Source: Guadua angustifolia
Lineage: Eukaryota > Streptophyta > Magnoliopsida > Poales > Poaceae
DNA length: 64,000 nt
Direction of reading: 5' to 3'
Assembly: GCA_036346375.1 (NCBI GenBank)
Contig: CM070501.1
Coordinates: forward strand, 31,206,539-31,270,538
The notes beneath the pieces are model-generated. The model was not told where the DNA came from. It saw only the letters and a program-made list of their open reading frames with translations, and searched no databases. The position numbers and the translations under genes are program-made. Positions 33,706 to 46,515 of the stretch are shown in pieces (the first letter of the stretch is position 1; every line of letters begins with the position of its first letter).

Positions 33706-35306
33706 TGGAAAAGGTTCATCTTTGGTTCCTTAACTTTTTCCATGGTTTAATTTTAGAGAAATTTTACGGTGGATAACATAGTTAGTAAGTAGTGGTATTA
33801 TAAATCAAATCTAGTTATCCATTCCTCAAGGGTATTTTAGACTTTTTCTATCTATTCATCATGGATATTTTAGATTTTTTCTAATTTATTCATAGTTTTG
33901 GATTCACCGAATACCTAGTGATCTTCAGAGGCTTCTTATCTATTCATCCGCCATTCATCAGCATCACAAGACGTGTTTTACTGTAGAGAACAAATAGTAT
34001 AGCGGAATTTTTTACCCTTTTACCCCTCTCTAAATTTTACTACCAATACTACAGGTGGTAGTATAAATAAATCTAAATTGATTTCAACCACTAGATTTAA
34101 AGGAATGGACGACTTATATTGATTTTAATCCATAGTAAAAGAGCACTAATTTTATCCGTCATATACAATACCATTTAGAATCGGTCTCACAACTATCAAA
34201 ACTAGAGCAAACCAAATCCTAAGATTGGCTTTGTGTGTGATTTTGAGTGACGTGGTCGCCACATTGATTTTGCTGTCATCAACTTACCCCACATTTTAGC
34301 CCCTCTATTCCTCATCTCTCTCAATCTCCGCCAAATAGGACACCAGCGAGAGTAGTAGTTGAGCCACCGCCGCTGGAGACGTCCGTGTTGCCATGTTCCT
34401 AAGCAACAGGACACATGACCGTAGCGCACTACTGCTTGCATTGCTGCCATCGACGGCCGTGTTAACGTCGCCAATTCCCCTTTTCTCAATTTTTCAAAAA
34501 TGCACCACCATGGTTCATTTTCCTCCAAAATTGCGATGCCCATGCTCCCTTCTTTCTTCTTCCTCGTCACCAGAGCTCCTTGCTCGAGTGCTGTGCTGTG
34601 GCCATGTTTGCGATGAGTCACCTCACATATTGGTTTGCCAATCCAAGGCTTGTCCGACCTTACCGTCTCCGTCATCACACCGTCTTTGTACTTTAAAAAC
34701 GAAACCCACTACCATCTTCCTCCTTATCTTCTGTGGAGTGCCGCCACTAAGCGCCACCATCTTGCCATCGCCGGCATGGCCGACCCCCTTGGCGCCTTCT
34801 ACGCCGCTGTCGACCACAAAAATGAACTCCCCGTCCTTTGGAATATGATATGCATGCGCAACCATTTCCTTTATTCGTCAGGATCTTTCGCCGCCATGTC
34901 TGTCTCCGTCTCCGATAGCCCCGACATCGTGCTATTCATTTCATCTAATACCAGAGCCGGTTGTTAGATTGGGTGGAGAAGGGGTGGTAACAGTGTGAGG
35001 AGTAGGGTGGTGGGATGGTGGGAATGAGGGACGACGAGGTGATAAGAGGAGGAGCAAAGAGACAAAGAGATCGATGACATGGATGCTATGTGATTGACTG
35101 GTGGCATCAAGTGATGATGTGAAGTTTGCTTTTGGCTAGTTCAGATCTGACTAGGCAAACCACATGGGTCAAAGTTGGTCAAAATTGCATTTTGCCAACC
35201 GAAGAGTGTTAAGTAATTGAGGGATTGATTCTAAATGATATTGCACATGAGAGATGAAAATTAAACCATAGAAAAAATTGAGGGGATAAATATACGCTTT
35301 TTCCAT
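33706..35306. mobile_element. DNA-transposon-like element with about 50-bp imperfect TIRs and a nested insertion
   Basis: The left end TGGAAAAGG...CCATGGTTTAATTTT (33706-33754) pairs in inverse orientation with ATGAAAATTAAACCATAG...GCTTTTTCCA (35257-35306). Further inward, CATTTAGAATC (about 34171) pairs with GATTCTAAATG (about 35229). No transposase is recognised. A GC-richer central part (34230-34960) may be gene-like. Family unclear, possibly Mutator-like. Confidence 0.5.
33755..34146. mobile_element. 392-bp insertion nested in the left arm of the TIR element
   Basis: It is flanked by TAATTTT at 33748-33754 and 34147-34153. The outer element's arm becomes continuous with the right arm when the insert is ignored. 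Its ends (AGAGAAATTTTAC and the complement of GTAAAAGAGCAC) are roughly inverted, so it is a MITE-like insertion of unknown family. Confidence 0.5.
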
Positions 35307-35309
35307 ATA

Positions 35310-35561
35310 CTCCCCCCGGTCACAAATAGTCGTCGTTTTAGGCTATAGTCAAACTTTTGAAACTTTGACTGTCAATATCTTTTTAAATATCTAAATTAGA
35401 TATATAAAAATTATATGTGTAGATTTATATAAAAAGTAATTTTATAATATTATAATTTTATTAGGTTTTGTAAACATATTACAATAGAAGTTATTTATCA
35501 AAATTGTATTTTAGAGACTATATCGATGTCTAAAATAATAACTATTTATGATCTGATAGTG
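35310..35561. mobile_element. Stowaway-like MITE
   Basis: The ends CTCCCCCCGGTCACAAATAGT and ACTATTTATGATCTGATAG are imperfect inverted repeats flanked by TA on both sides. The length is 252 bp and the interior AT-rich. This is the Stowaway (Tc1/mariner) pattern common in grasses. It inserted immediately beside the TIR element that ends at 35306. Confidence 0.7.
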
Positions 35562-35563
35562 TA

Positions 35564-37560
35564 TTTATTGTGTGACCTACTTTGCGCAACTGATTATGCA
35601 CCCACGTCCTCGCAATGACCTATGTTGGGTCATCGCGTCGGGTGCCATTTGCCGAGCTGTAAATTACCGGGATGTCTTTGCCTGGCCGGTTGGCTCGTGC
35701 ATCATGCACCGTACCCCAGCGCGCGCCCAGGCCTGCAGATCTGAGCTGATTATTCTAGTCTGCTCGTTTGGTTGTACTGCAAAGTAATGGGACCAACCGG
35801 AATCAAACATGTGAGATAAACAAACAGAAAACAACTGGATCGATACACGCCGATCGATAAGATCCGGTTTGTTTTACGGGAGTGCTCATCAGGAGCGCGC
35901 GGATTGAGTGCTAGTAGTAGTTCTCGGTGTTGTTTGGGGGAAATTTACGTCGGGAGATGCTTCTGGTCGGGCTACCAGCCATAAGTAGCACAGTAACGGA
36001 GCTCGAAGTAGCCATCACGGACTCGGAGGCAAGAATGGCTGCCTGCTGCCTGATGTTTCGCTTGGCTCCATATCCAAACTGGAGGGCAGCTCAGTTCAGC
36101 ACGAGATGCATGTTATCCCAGAGCAGTTGGTACGTGTACGTCACCATATGAAGCAAGCAAGAAGAAACTGAACTGATACGAAACACGTCCATATGTCGTC
36201 AAAGCGTGTGAGAGCGACTACTACGTACTGAGGTGGCACCGTCCGAAGAAGAAATGCCTTTTTCCCGTGCAGTTCTGATAACTCCTCATCAAGATCCAAT
36301 TCAAGAACGCTTGCTACTGTACAACGAGACACGACTACGTGGTATCCATAGCCAAAACAGCTGGCCTGGACAGGCGCATGGGCCCACAAGCCTGCGCCGG
36401 GCCGGGACGTGATCGAGGATGATCTCCGCTCCGGACAGGGCAGAACGGGCAATTCCCTTGTGCTCGGTAGGGCCGGCGGGGGGGCGACGCCACCAACCCT
36501 CGCCGAGGCCGGGCACATGGCCGCGCCTCGCGTGCGGCCATGATGGGGACGATGCGTAGCCCTAGATCCAGCATCATGTTGTTTTCCTTTTTCCCCACTA
36601 GCTGAGGGGCGGGCTCCACGGCGATGGCGATGATAGCGCGACAAAGCGGCAGAGATGGGTTTGTGTCGATGACCAGCGTCGCGCATGATGGAAAAGAGAA
36701 GCTGGGAACGGCGGATGCGGCAAGGCAGATTCATTGGTTCCGCATGTGCGAGGTGGGTCTACCGGTTCTGGGCAAGGACACACGCTCGGCGTTTCAGTCG
36801 ACCATTATTTCGACGGGTGGGATGGATGAAATGGTGGAATTAGGTAACCGAAAGGTCGGAGCGAGAATGCGAGATAGCCGTAGGAATTAGGATGGGCCTC
36901 TAGACTGTAGCCTTGTACCGGCTCTAATCATACATGGGGATGCTTGTACATGTCCATATCAGAGTAGTGATTAGTAGTACAAAACTATGAATAAACAGTG
37001 GAATTCGAATTAAGATTACGGCCTACAAATTTTTCAGTTCTATGTGCTGATAGCATTTGCAACCCGGGGACCAGAGCCTACTGGCTCAGACATGTACAAA
37101 ACTAGGTGTGGCACGTAGAAGCACGGACGCAATACAATTATATAAAAGGACGCGGATGCTTAAATGAACCGTCCAAAGTTTTCATCAGCCAATGGTTACT
37201 TTCACCCTGTTTTGGCCAATTCCACGAGACGAGACTTGAGCAAAGTTACCGTCATTTGCTCACCCCGAAATCATGACCCTCTGTACTGCGATACGAATCC
37301 CTGAAACTAAATAAATATGTTATGGCCGCGCAAGTACGCACCAGCATGCAACTTATGGAAAGACTACTCCACCCAAAAGAAGTTGATATGAAAAAGGTTA
37401 AGAGTGAAATTTAGGATGCAAAAAGGTAAAAATTTGCTGGCCCTTCGGCTCTTTAAATTTTGTTGGCAGGGCCGTTGTAGCTGCCCCGGCAGCGGCGTAA
37501 AGTTCCGAGTTGGTACTGTCACTGTTCACCACAGAGAGCTTTACTGTGCTGCACGTGACA
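35564..37560. other. Intergenic region, no gene recognised
   Basis: GC-rich frames exist on both strands at 36141-36890 (up to 197 codons), but they overlap each other, lack recognisable domains and show no splice support. Nothing else stands out. Confidence 0.4.
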
Positions 37561-37576
37561 GGAGGGTGACAAGAGC

Positions 37577-37830
37577 TACTCACGCTCCTACCAAGGGCAT
37601 CTTCTATAGTACTATTTGAGTTGTTTCTTAATTATATGATATATGTAAAATTTTATGTAGAGAAGAGGAGAGGTGAGAAAAGAGATTGTGCCAAATTACA
37701 TAAAACAACGTAAATGGTAATGAAGTGTATGAGAGAAAATATGATGGAAATAATATAAAATAGTTAGACGAATAATTTTAAAGGTGAGTTATTATAGATA
37801 TTGTCTTTAATGCTATCTCTAGTTAAGTTA
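37577..37830. mobile_element. Possible short MITE
   Basis: An AT-rich 250-bp segment has weakly inverted ends (GGGCATCTTCTATAGTA against the complement of TATTATAGATATTGTC). Such AT-rich pieces with GGGCATCTTC ends are common in grass genomes. The target duplication is unclear. Confidence 0.25.
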
Positions 37831-39194
37831 AAATTATCCTAAAAGCAATCCAATGGGCAATGGCCAATTCAATTAAATTATCTTCAAACTACACCTCGGT
37901 GTTGTCCGTATGGGTCCACTTAAGATGGTTCAAGGCGACTGAATGACAATTGCACTACCGTGTCCCTCACATAAGAGCAGCCATGGCCCAGCAGCTTCCG
38001 CTGCATCGATTAATCATGAGTTCTTACTGTTCGTAATTTTTTTTTCGCAAGCATCTGTTGAGATGCATGCCAAACAAATCGTCCTCTGTAGCAGATCTGT
38101 ACGTGCAGCTAGCGGTAGTACTGCAATGTCGCCTTGTCTAGCGCACCGACACCTTTTTGCGTAGATTTGGATGAACAACGGCTGGCACACTTGGTTACGT
38201 GAGGGCAGTACACTTCTGGTAGGAAGAAAACAAGACTTGGCCTCGGTACGAGACAAATTCCAATTGTTCCAAACGGCGTTGGTGACGAAAACAAGCCATG
38301 AGATGGTAAAAACGAAGGGTTCTTTTTTTTAAAAGCGAGTAAAAAAGCAAATTAGCCGGCGGTGAAAGAAATTGTAGGAGCTGCAGTAAAAGCACTAAAG
38401 TAGTAGCAGGTGCCTGATTTGGCGACTACGGTTCGCAGTGGGCGCCACGATCGATGGGCTGGATTGCACGGCTTGAGTGCACGAACGCGGCGGTCGGATG
38501 CCAACCCAGATGTAGCTGGCGTTGAAGATGGATATAACAAGTTCAAACTTCCGAATGGCGTTTAGTTGGGACGTCGCTGTTTTCATGTTTTTCACCCTGC
38601 ATTGAGCCGGATTCAGCTAATCTTCCGGTTTTTTTTTAAGTTGTCCCAAATGAAGGATAAGCTAAATATTTGCTTTATCATTGATCGAAGGGTTGGGTAG
38701 AGGACAACGATACCGTGGGGGCAAAGACTGGCGTAGTCAGCCCAGTTGAAACAAGCCTAACTTAACCGAGTTAAGGCCCGTGCTAAAAGCTGGAACTGCC
38801 AGCCTACAATGCCGACTTCCCTGAAAAACGACAGCCCGCCACTACCCCGACTTCTTGCGCTTTCGTCCATCTCTCCGAGAGGTTGTCAACCTGTCATATG
38901 GTCCGGTGCTTTCCATCTCCCGCGCCGACGCCCACCAAGCTCGGCGAGGTTTTCTCAGCGGCGCGCCACATCTTCGCCTGTACGGTTGCGTAACGTGCGC
39001 GTTGCCCCTGCGCCGACCTGCCCACTGCGCAGAGCGTCGTGTCGTGGAGTTGCCTTGCCACAAATTCCGTGGTGTCACGCCAGCACAGCCCGTCGGCCAC
39101 CATGCAAATTTCGGGGTGATTGGCTGCCCTCATCCTGGCCCTGGGACATATCTGACACTTGGACAGCTCGTACGTTTGGGTCTGTGAATTCACA
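37831..39194. other. Intergenic region, no gene recognised
   Basis: GC-rich at 38800-39150 with overlapping open frames on both strands that show no family signature. An A/T homopolymer-rich spot lies at 38320-38345. Confidence 0.4.
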
Positions 39195-39870
39195 GAGTTC
39201 TCTTTGAGTTTTTGTTGTTCAAGCTTCCGTGTATTTTTAGAGCAAAAGGTTTCCCCTATTTTATTCCAGAAATAAAACGTCTGCATTACAGTCCATATTT
39301 TACGTATTCGAGGCGCGCCCACCACAAAAACTCTCCAAAATATCAACACATCTGACCATCTGGACATCAGCGGAAAGGAAATAAAACTTTCAACGCAATA
39401 ACAGAAACTAGACCTGGTACCCAACTCTACCTATACCATCAGAGATCACCAAGTTTCAAATGCAACCATCTTCCTCCCAGATTTTTGAATGCCTTCTGAT
39501 ACATCACAGATTACCACGATCACAGGCAAACAAAAAACTTCCAGATTTTGATGAATCTACTGATCTGAGTTCTTTGCACTCGCTCATTGATTCCATCCAA
39601 TCCTTATCACCGAACCAGCTTTTCTTTCCAGCTTTCTTGCCACGTTTTCTGCTTGAGCTTTCTGATCCTCTTTCAGCAACACAAGCCAGCCTCTTATCCG
39701 TCTTGCGATTTGTTCCAGCACCATCCGGACTCCCTGCCAGCGCTCCCCCTGAAAACACAAGGCATTCCTTAGTTTCCACAAAGTCCAGAACACAGCAGAT
39801 GTACAGAAATTAATCACCGCATGCTTCTTAAGGATGCAGTCAGTTATCGGAGTTACCCTCCACAATCAGA
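39195..39870 (-). mobile_element. 5'-truncated LINE (non-LTR retrotransposon) remnant
   Basis: The minus-strand frame 39584-39865 has VFWTLWKLRNALCFQGERW followed by an Arg/Lys-rich stretch. This is the zf-RVT C-terminal tail of plant L1-type reverse transcriptases. To its left the minus strand continues into 3'-UTR-like sequence (complement of AAAGGTTTCCCCTATTTTATT). No RT core is present, as expected for 5' truncation. Confidence 0.7.
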
Positions 39871-40888
39871 AGGTCACAGGATGAAATCCTAAAAAGTACA
39901 GACATAGGTGTCAATGTGTCATACCAGTTGGGCTGTCCATGATCGGATTCGAGTTTTCTGTTTGAAATATGCGCAAACTTTTTATTCAGATTTTATTTAA
40001 AAAACAAGAGAGTAGAGATGTATAAATCGACAAACAACATATTCTACTTCGAAATATGTTCAAGAATTGAAAATAATATAGGGCTTGATGAGGAACAGAA
40101 AACAATAGAGACATAGCCGTAGAAGTAGTCGATGTCGAGAAAAAAAAATCAAGCGATCGCATCGCCCAAAAACTTTGTTGTCGCCCCATACACGTATTCT
40201 TTGTAGCAACAACTCAAAAATACCACTTACCCTCCTCTTCAATGCACGTTGAGGAGGGAGAAGATGTATGCTAGTTTGGACGTCTTGAGGTCCTTATACT
40301 CACTAGTAAGTGAGTGATATTACGTCAATTAAACCAAATTGAGATAGATACTTAAATCGCATTTAAACAAATCATATGGAAACTATGCGTGTGTGCTCGT
40401 GTATTTAGCCAAAGTCCACATTTCAATGAGTGACAAGGACTCTATCTTATAAATTAGCTTCTCCACTTGGCTAGACAATATAGTACTAAACCATATATGT
40501 TTTAGATTTTTTTTTTAAAAAAAAATTAGCCTCTCATGAGCTAATTTCTATAACTTTGTTGTATGATCTTAAGCTTGTCCAGAATTCCTACCTAACCGTA
40601 GGAAGAAGGCCCATGAGCTGTGCGTTGGGACGTTGATATGAGAACAAAAGCACGAAGGGATTAGAGCACTCCGGTGTGTCACACACGACACATTGGCGAT
40701 ACGTTGATGCTGCATGTTTTCTGCTTTCCCTTTTGCCCCTTACTCATTTTTTTAGACGGCCCCTTACTCTCACTTTAGCTCATGCTAACAGTTATGGAGC
40801 CGAAGGAGTCAGCCCAGTTGTATACACTCCCAACCCTTCGCAACGTCAGGTCAGCCCACAAACTCAGCACATGTGCTCTGATCAATCA
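39871..40888. other. Intergenic region
   Basis: AT-rich, with an A/T homopolymer inverted repeat at 40507-40528. No gene or transposon termini are recognised. Confidence 0.45.
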
Positions 40889-40994
40889 GGCCCGTTTGGA
40901 ACATGAGAATTTTTCTCAACTCCTACGAGAATTCAAGTGTTTCCTGTAAAATTCTTGCAAAATTCCTATAAAATTCCCTTGTTTCAAACGGACC
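40889..40994. mobile_element. Short palindromic MITE (106 bp)
   Basis: The ends GGCCCGTTTGGAACA and TGTTTCAAACGGACC (at 40980-40994) are inverted repeats, and the interior is rich in AAAATTC units. The flanking 3 bp are TCA and TTA, so a Tourist-type 3-bp duplication is possible but not exact. Confidence 0.5.
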
Positions 40995-42320
40995 TTAGTC
41001 TCTCCCAGCCTCATAGATGTTGTCGCCCTGTTTGGGTGCACGGCAAGTACCTTTCCGGCACTGTCACGTCGACCAAGCTTGGCTGAGGCTATTTCAATGG
41101 TGCACCATTCTTCTACGGTTCTACGTGTGTAATTGTAGAGGATTCATTCGAGATGCAAAACCTTCGCATGGACAGTGGCGTATATACCACAGGACACCGT
41201 ATAAGGCAGCGGGAAGCTGGTGGATGGATAGTGGCGACGGGGATAGAGCCGGAGCCTGGGTTGTGAGGGAGTAGGAAAGAAATCGTGGGACACACGGTGG
41301 TGGCGGTTTCTGCGAGCTGATAAGAAGGGTGAACAGCTGCCAATGGCCAAATCACCCCTTAGTGCAAGGTTGTATAACATAAAAAAATTTTGTCTTCAAA
41401 AATAATAATAATAAATAAATTCAAAAATAATTTAAAATTTCATAAATTTCCTCTGGACCGAAGGCCATTCTTTCTAGCCCACCTGGCTACCTCCCGGCCA
41501 AGGACACCGGCCTTTCCCCCTCCTTCCCCGCGTGGCCCGATCAGCCCAACCGGACTCCTCCCTAGCTCATCTCTCTCATCTGGCTTAGCCCTTCCTTCTT
41601 CTTTCTTGCACACCACAAGATCTGAACTGAGCCAGCTAGACCTACCATGGCTGCATGCATAAGCTCTCAAAACTCGGTCGTTTCTTCTCCACTAAGTGCG
41701 CAATCAAGTCCCTACCTCCACCACCTCCACTCCCGTCCATTTCCCCTCGATTTAATGCGCTTTTGCTCACGTAAATGCACATTAATACCGTTCGGCCACC
41801 GCTTATCTTGCCTCTGTAACGCCCGCTCTAAGCCTCCCTCACCTTACAAAAGGGGAGCACGAGGGTCTCCTCTCCACACTTGTTCCATTTTTCATGTGAC
41901 GTGCCCTGAACGTTTTTACTCTGCCATCTTCTGTTGAGCTTCTTGCATTTCGTTTCACGTCACATTGTGTTCCAGGGCACCGCAAACAAAAACCCTCAAT
42001 TTATTTGGTTTTTCCTCCACCGTATCGCTGGAATCGAGCCCTTTTTGCCACCGGCCACCGACGCGCTTCGTCATCGATTGTGTCGCCATCCTTTGAACAC
42101 GGCCACCATTGTATTCACCATTGGCATTGTGGCGCTGTGTTCTACATGGTGCTCCCCTCCGCTTCGCCAAAATCTCGCCGGAGCACCATCGGCAAACCCT
42201 TCTCCTCCAAGTCCGGCGAGAGCTCTATTTTTTGAATTTCATCATTTCATGGGATGTTCAAAAGGTCCACTCTCCTTCAATCTAACTTTGATTAACTCCA
42301 TTTTCTTCCTAAAGTCGTTT
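40995..42320. other. Intergenic region, no gene recognised
   Basis: Several short GC-rich frames occur at 41450-42230 without recognisable domains. TGTAACGCCCGC at 41815 could be the 5' end of a long LTR of the family seen at 18935 and 44960, but this is weak. Confidence 0.35.
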
Positions 42321-42568
<248 letters not shown>

Positions 42569-44650
42569 TTTTCGGAGAACTGGAGGACTTTGTGACTACC
42601 AACGATTTTGAGCATCAGTAGTGGCAGATAAAAAATTTTCAAAACGGGTGTTCGGAGTTACAAAAATATTGTTCGATATAAAATATAAAGGTTCATAATA
42701 TCAAAAATACAAGGAATAAAATTTTCTTACTAGAGATAATAAAAAATAAAAGAAACAAAATTTTCTTACTAGAGATAATACCAGAAAATAATTTAGAGAT
42801 TTGTGAATTGGGGATTTAAAATCTACATGCTTCCTCTTCATTTTTGAATGCTCTACATGCTATATTTCAAAAATCACGATTCATCGTTACAAATCAACAT
42901 AACGTTGATATATTTGTGAATTAGAGATTTCATACTAGGGAATTAAGAATGAAATTAACTTGTATGGTTGCCGATGCCAAATGCTCAACTGTTGCTTGTT
43001 GTTTTAGAACCGCTTCTTGCCCTCGCTTGTCGTTGTTGGCATTGCACCTTCCATTCCTGGCTCATGCTCACCGCGCCACATGGCTACCCTGCAACACGTG
43101 CTGCTCCCTGCCCTACCGGACACTACCGTCCTGACTTGTTGACCGTCGCTAGTATCATACCCTCCATTCTCGAGTCGGTGCTCGCTGCAGCCACAAGGGC
43201 CAGAGCTACCCTGTCGCGCGCCTCTCCTTATGCCTTCGCCTACCCTGTAGCCTATGTCCATTTGCCGGTGCTGGTGGCTGCTCGACGCTCGTTCGTTATC
43301 TTACTCCTCACCAGCTTGTACCTACCCTGTGGCCATCATCTGTCGTTGCTGTCATAGAGAGACTGAGAGAGCGTGTGGTGCATGGAATGGAGACAGAGTT
43401 GGGTGTTAGACTTGAGGAATAGAGGAAGATTGGACTTTGGATGATTAGCCCATGTAGGAAAGATTAGGAGAGGGAGTGAGTGGAATGGGTTGAAATGTAC
43501 TTAGAGGTTGAAATACGTATTTTTGAGCTCACTTACTAGTATATATACATAATATCTGCCCATGAGCATCAACCCTTCGAACAAGACAATTTACACCCTT
43601 GATCATGCTGATCCTAGATTTTAAATTATATTTTGATTAAATTACTGCATGCATAATTTTATCAGTATAATTTAAATCCCAGATTTAAATGTAGAGTTAT
43701 TCCTATTTGTTATGACCTTGATTGATGTTGAAATATGTATACCTTGTCATCTTAAGCAAAATGTCATTAGTTGGTACATTAATACAGTATTAACTAGTGT
43801 TATATAGCAAATGGCTTAGACATGCTTATAACTGAATCTAGGATTTTTTGAGAATTTAAGACAAATAAAGATGCTTTTGATACAAAAGTCATTCCTTGGT
43901 ATTGGTGTGCCATGGAATATTTTAAAAAAATGATATTATTCAAAATAAAGCGAAAATGTGATTTAGACCAGACGAAAATTTATTTTCAGGTGGCTTTGTC
44001 ATGATTCTGGGTTTGTGGTAAGCTCGCCTAATCAATTAAGGACCGGTCTGTGAGTTGTTGAATGTAAACTATCACCGTACTTCCACAAGTCTGGTATAGC
44101 ACAGACTTAGCTATCCATCTTGAAACACACCATGGACAGCCATGCCATTTGGTTAAATATGAGGTTGGTTATAGACTACCACATGGTGCAAGAGGAGGCT
44201 TCTATCTAGGGTGATTTTAGCCTTTTTAGCTGTGAAATCTTAATGGGCATGACTATATGAATAGAGTTTTATAGGGGTCTTGTCATGATTTTCTCCGCTG
44301 CACACCAAAGGAAGTGTGTGTTTTGGCAAAAGGAGATAATCATGTCTTATAGGTAAAGTTGTACAACATCTGTGTAGAGTGTAAAACTAATCGATTAGCC
44401 TTGCCCGCTGTCATGAGTATGCCAAGTAAGTCTTTCATGAACTAGTTTTCCAAAAGTGATTTGTGAAAGATGATTTGTAGATGGAAGGGGAAATTTTGGT
44501 TGAACTCCGAGATGGATCCCGTGTTGAAAATTAATTTAAAACTAAGTTTTACTACACCAATTACACTTTAGAAATTATTTATTATACTTCAAATGTCACT
44601 TTATGCTCAAACTAACCCTATCATGCCTTCCTTTTGTCCTTGCATTAATA
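42569..44650. other. AT-rich intergenic or LTR-interior sequence
   Basis: Apart from a GC-rich stretch at 42960-43350 with unrecognised frames, I see no gene. It may be the body of a long LTR whose 3' end is near 44960. Confidence 0.35.
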
Positions 44651-44659
44651 CTGCATCTG

Positions 44660-44962
44660 ATGTATGACTTGTGAGTATTTTATGTACTCACCTTACTATA
44701 TCTGTTCTTCAATGGTGAGGATCTTGATGACTAGGCCGTTGCCCTAGTTCATTGTTTGTGGCAGATTTGTTGATTTCTACTACTTCTTTTGCTTTCTGCT
44801 ACTATATTTTTAATTGGCCTGCGAGCCATTAATACTGTAAAACTCTAATAATTAAATAAATAAAATTTTGTATGATATGTTGTGGTATCAGCTTTGTTTA
44901 CTGTGTGTATTAATTTTTTCTGGATTAGTACAATATATATAAAGGGCTCAGGGATGTTACTT
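44660..44962 (+). repeat. 3' end of a long LTR-like sequence (copy B)
   Basis: It contains GTGAGTATTTTATGTACTCACC and ends GGGCTCAGGGATGTTAC. This matches the arrangement at the end of the 18935-23685 insertion and of the copy ending at 46452. The start is not identified. Confidence 0.4.
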
Positions 44963-45149
44963 CATGGTCTGACAGATCGGATGGTCCACAAAGAAGAGTG
45001 ACACAGCATGCTGGTTCGATAAATTGTATTAAAAGGGCAAGTAGTTAATTTATCAATTTTCTGTGGTATTTTGTTATATTCCACTTGCAGAGATGGGAAT
45101 AGCTAGCATTTTTCAATCTTCATGTATTCCAATTTTCTCTTTTCCTCCC

Positions 45150-45830
45150 AATTGGAGCGAGTGGTGAACTCAAGTTGACAGAGGAGAGGAAGCGGCAAGC
45201 TCATTTCCATCGCCGCCCATCTCCTACTCCTTCTCAAATGCTTTGCCGCCATGATCACCACCTCAAGATCCACCTACATCTCCTACTCCTACCCATATAC
45301 TTTGTTGCCCTGACCACCACCCCAAGATCCGCCTATGGTGGCTGAAAGACGACGGTGAGATCAAGGATGGGAATGCTGGATCAATGAGCCAACCTTGGAG
45401 AGATCATGCATTCCACCTTATCTCTCTTTTTTTGAAAGAAAAGGCAGGAGCTCTGCCAAATGCATTAAGAGAGGGAAAAACACAGATCCGTTCACAGAAG
45501 GAAGAGAAGATCGATCCAGAAAAGAAACAACAACCTAAAAGAAACAACACCTTATCTCTCTACTTCCCCAAGGGTGGCAAGTGCTAAGCTCAAGTCGACA
45601 AAGCAAGAAACAAGCTCACTTCCATTCCTTCCGTCATCGCCCATCTCCTACTCCTTCCCAATGCCTTGCCATGCATGACCATCGCCCTAAGATCCACCTA
45701 CATCTCATACTCCTCAAATACCTTGTTGCCGTGACCACCACCCAAGATCCGTCTATGGTGGCTCAAATGCAACAGCGAGGTCAAGGATGAGAACGCTGGA
45801 GAGATGAACCGACCTTGGACAGACCACATT
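45150..45830 (+). repeat. Imperfect direct duplication of about 240 bp, separated by a LINE insert
   Basis: Copy 1 (about 45163-45413) and copy 2 (about 45575-45830) share CCCATCTCCTACTCCTTC, AAGATCCACCTACATCTC, CCTATGGTGGCT-like and AACGCTGGA-like segments in the same order. Both are GC-richer than their surroundings and lie inside the presumed long LTR C. Confidence 0.65.
45428..45547 (-). mobile_element. Short 5'-truncated LINE tail with 14-bp TSD
   Basis: The 120-bp insert begins TTTTTTGAAAG, so on the minus strand it ends in an A-rich tail. It is flanked by CACCTTATCTCTCT at 45414-45427 and 45548-45561. The GGCAGGAGCTCTGCCAAATG stretch resembles grass LINE 3' ends. Confidence 0.65.
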
Positions 45831-46452
45831 AGGAAAGCACCTCGCAGCACGGTCACTGTGATGCACAATGGCAAGGGTGGCCTGACTAGTTTCAGCATAA
45901 CATGCTAGTTAACCATTGCAATAGCCAACTAAAGCAATGCGACGTAGAATAAGACAGCTAGGGTGCAATGGAAAATGTGGTGAATCTTGAAGTGTCAATC
46001 TTTGCAGCTATAAAAGATTAAGGAAACTATAGAAACCTCTTTTAACATAACCTATATTATTGTATTTTGTAAATACACCTTAAGTCTTGACGAGTATGAA
46101 AGTACTCACTCTTACTTATTTGTTCATTTAAGTGAAAATAACGAACCTCCAGACGACATATACTTTGACACAGGTTGCGGGAATTATGTTAGCGAGTTTT
46201 TCTAGGGTTTATGTCTTGTTAGTTGTCTAAGGGTTGATTAGGCACACTACAATATTTTTGATTCTTTCCACTGCAATATACTCTGAATTTCAATATTATA
46301 TTGTATAAATAGCTTTCGCTTTAATAATATTGTGTATGAATGTGATTCCAATTATTGTAAATATGTATACTAGTCACTGATCATAGAACTAGTACTGTAT
46401 ACACATAAAACAATCTTCATGGTATTCTGTACCAAAAAGAAGGGTCGTTACA
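45831..46452 (+). repeat. 3' part of a long LTR-like sequence (copy C)
   Basis: It contains GAGTATGAAAGTACTCACTC near 46094, GTGATTCCAAT near 46339 and ends GGGTCGTTACA at 46452. All are shared with the minus-strand insertion 18935-23685. The 5' boundary is not identified. Confidence 0.45.
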
Positions 46453-46515
46453 CTTTACAGGTACAGAAATTTTGATCAAACGCTTCTGCAAAATCTGAAG
46501 GAAGCAAAATCCAGT

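Noticed and set aside
36141..36890. Overlapping open frames on both strands (up to 197 codons)
   Set aside because: No domain, no splice sites supporting exons, and mutual overlap.
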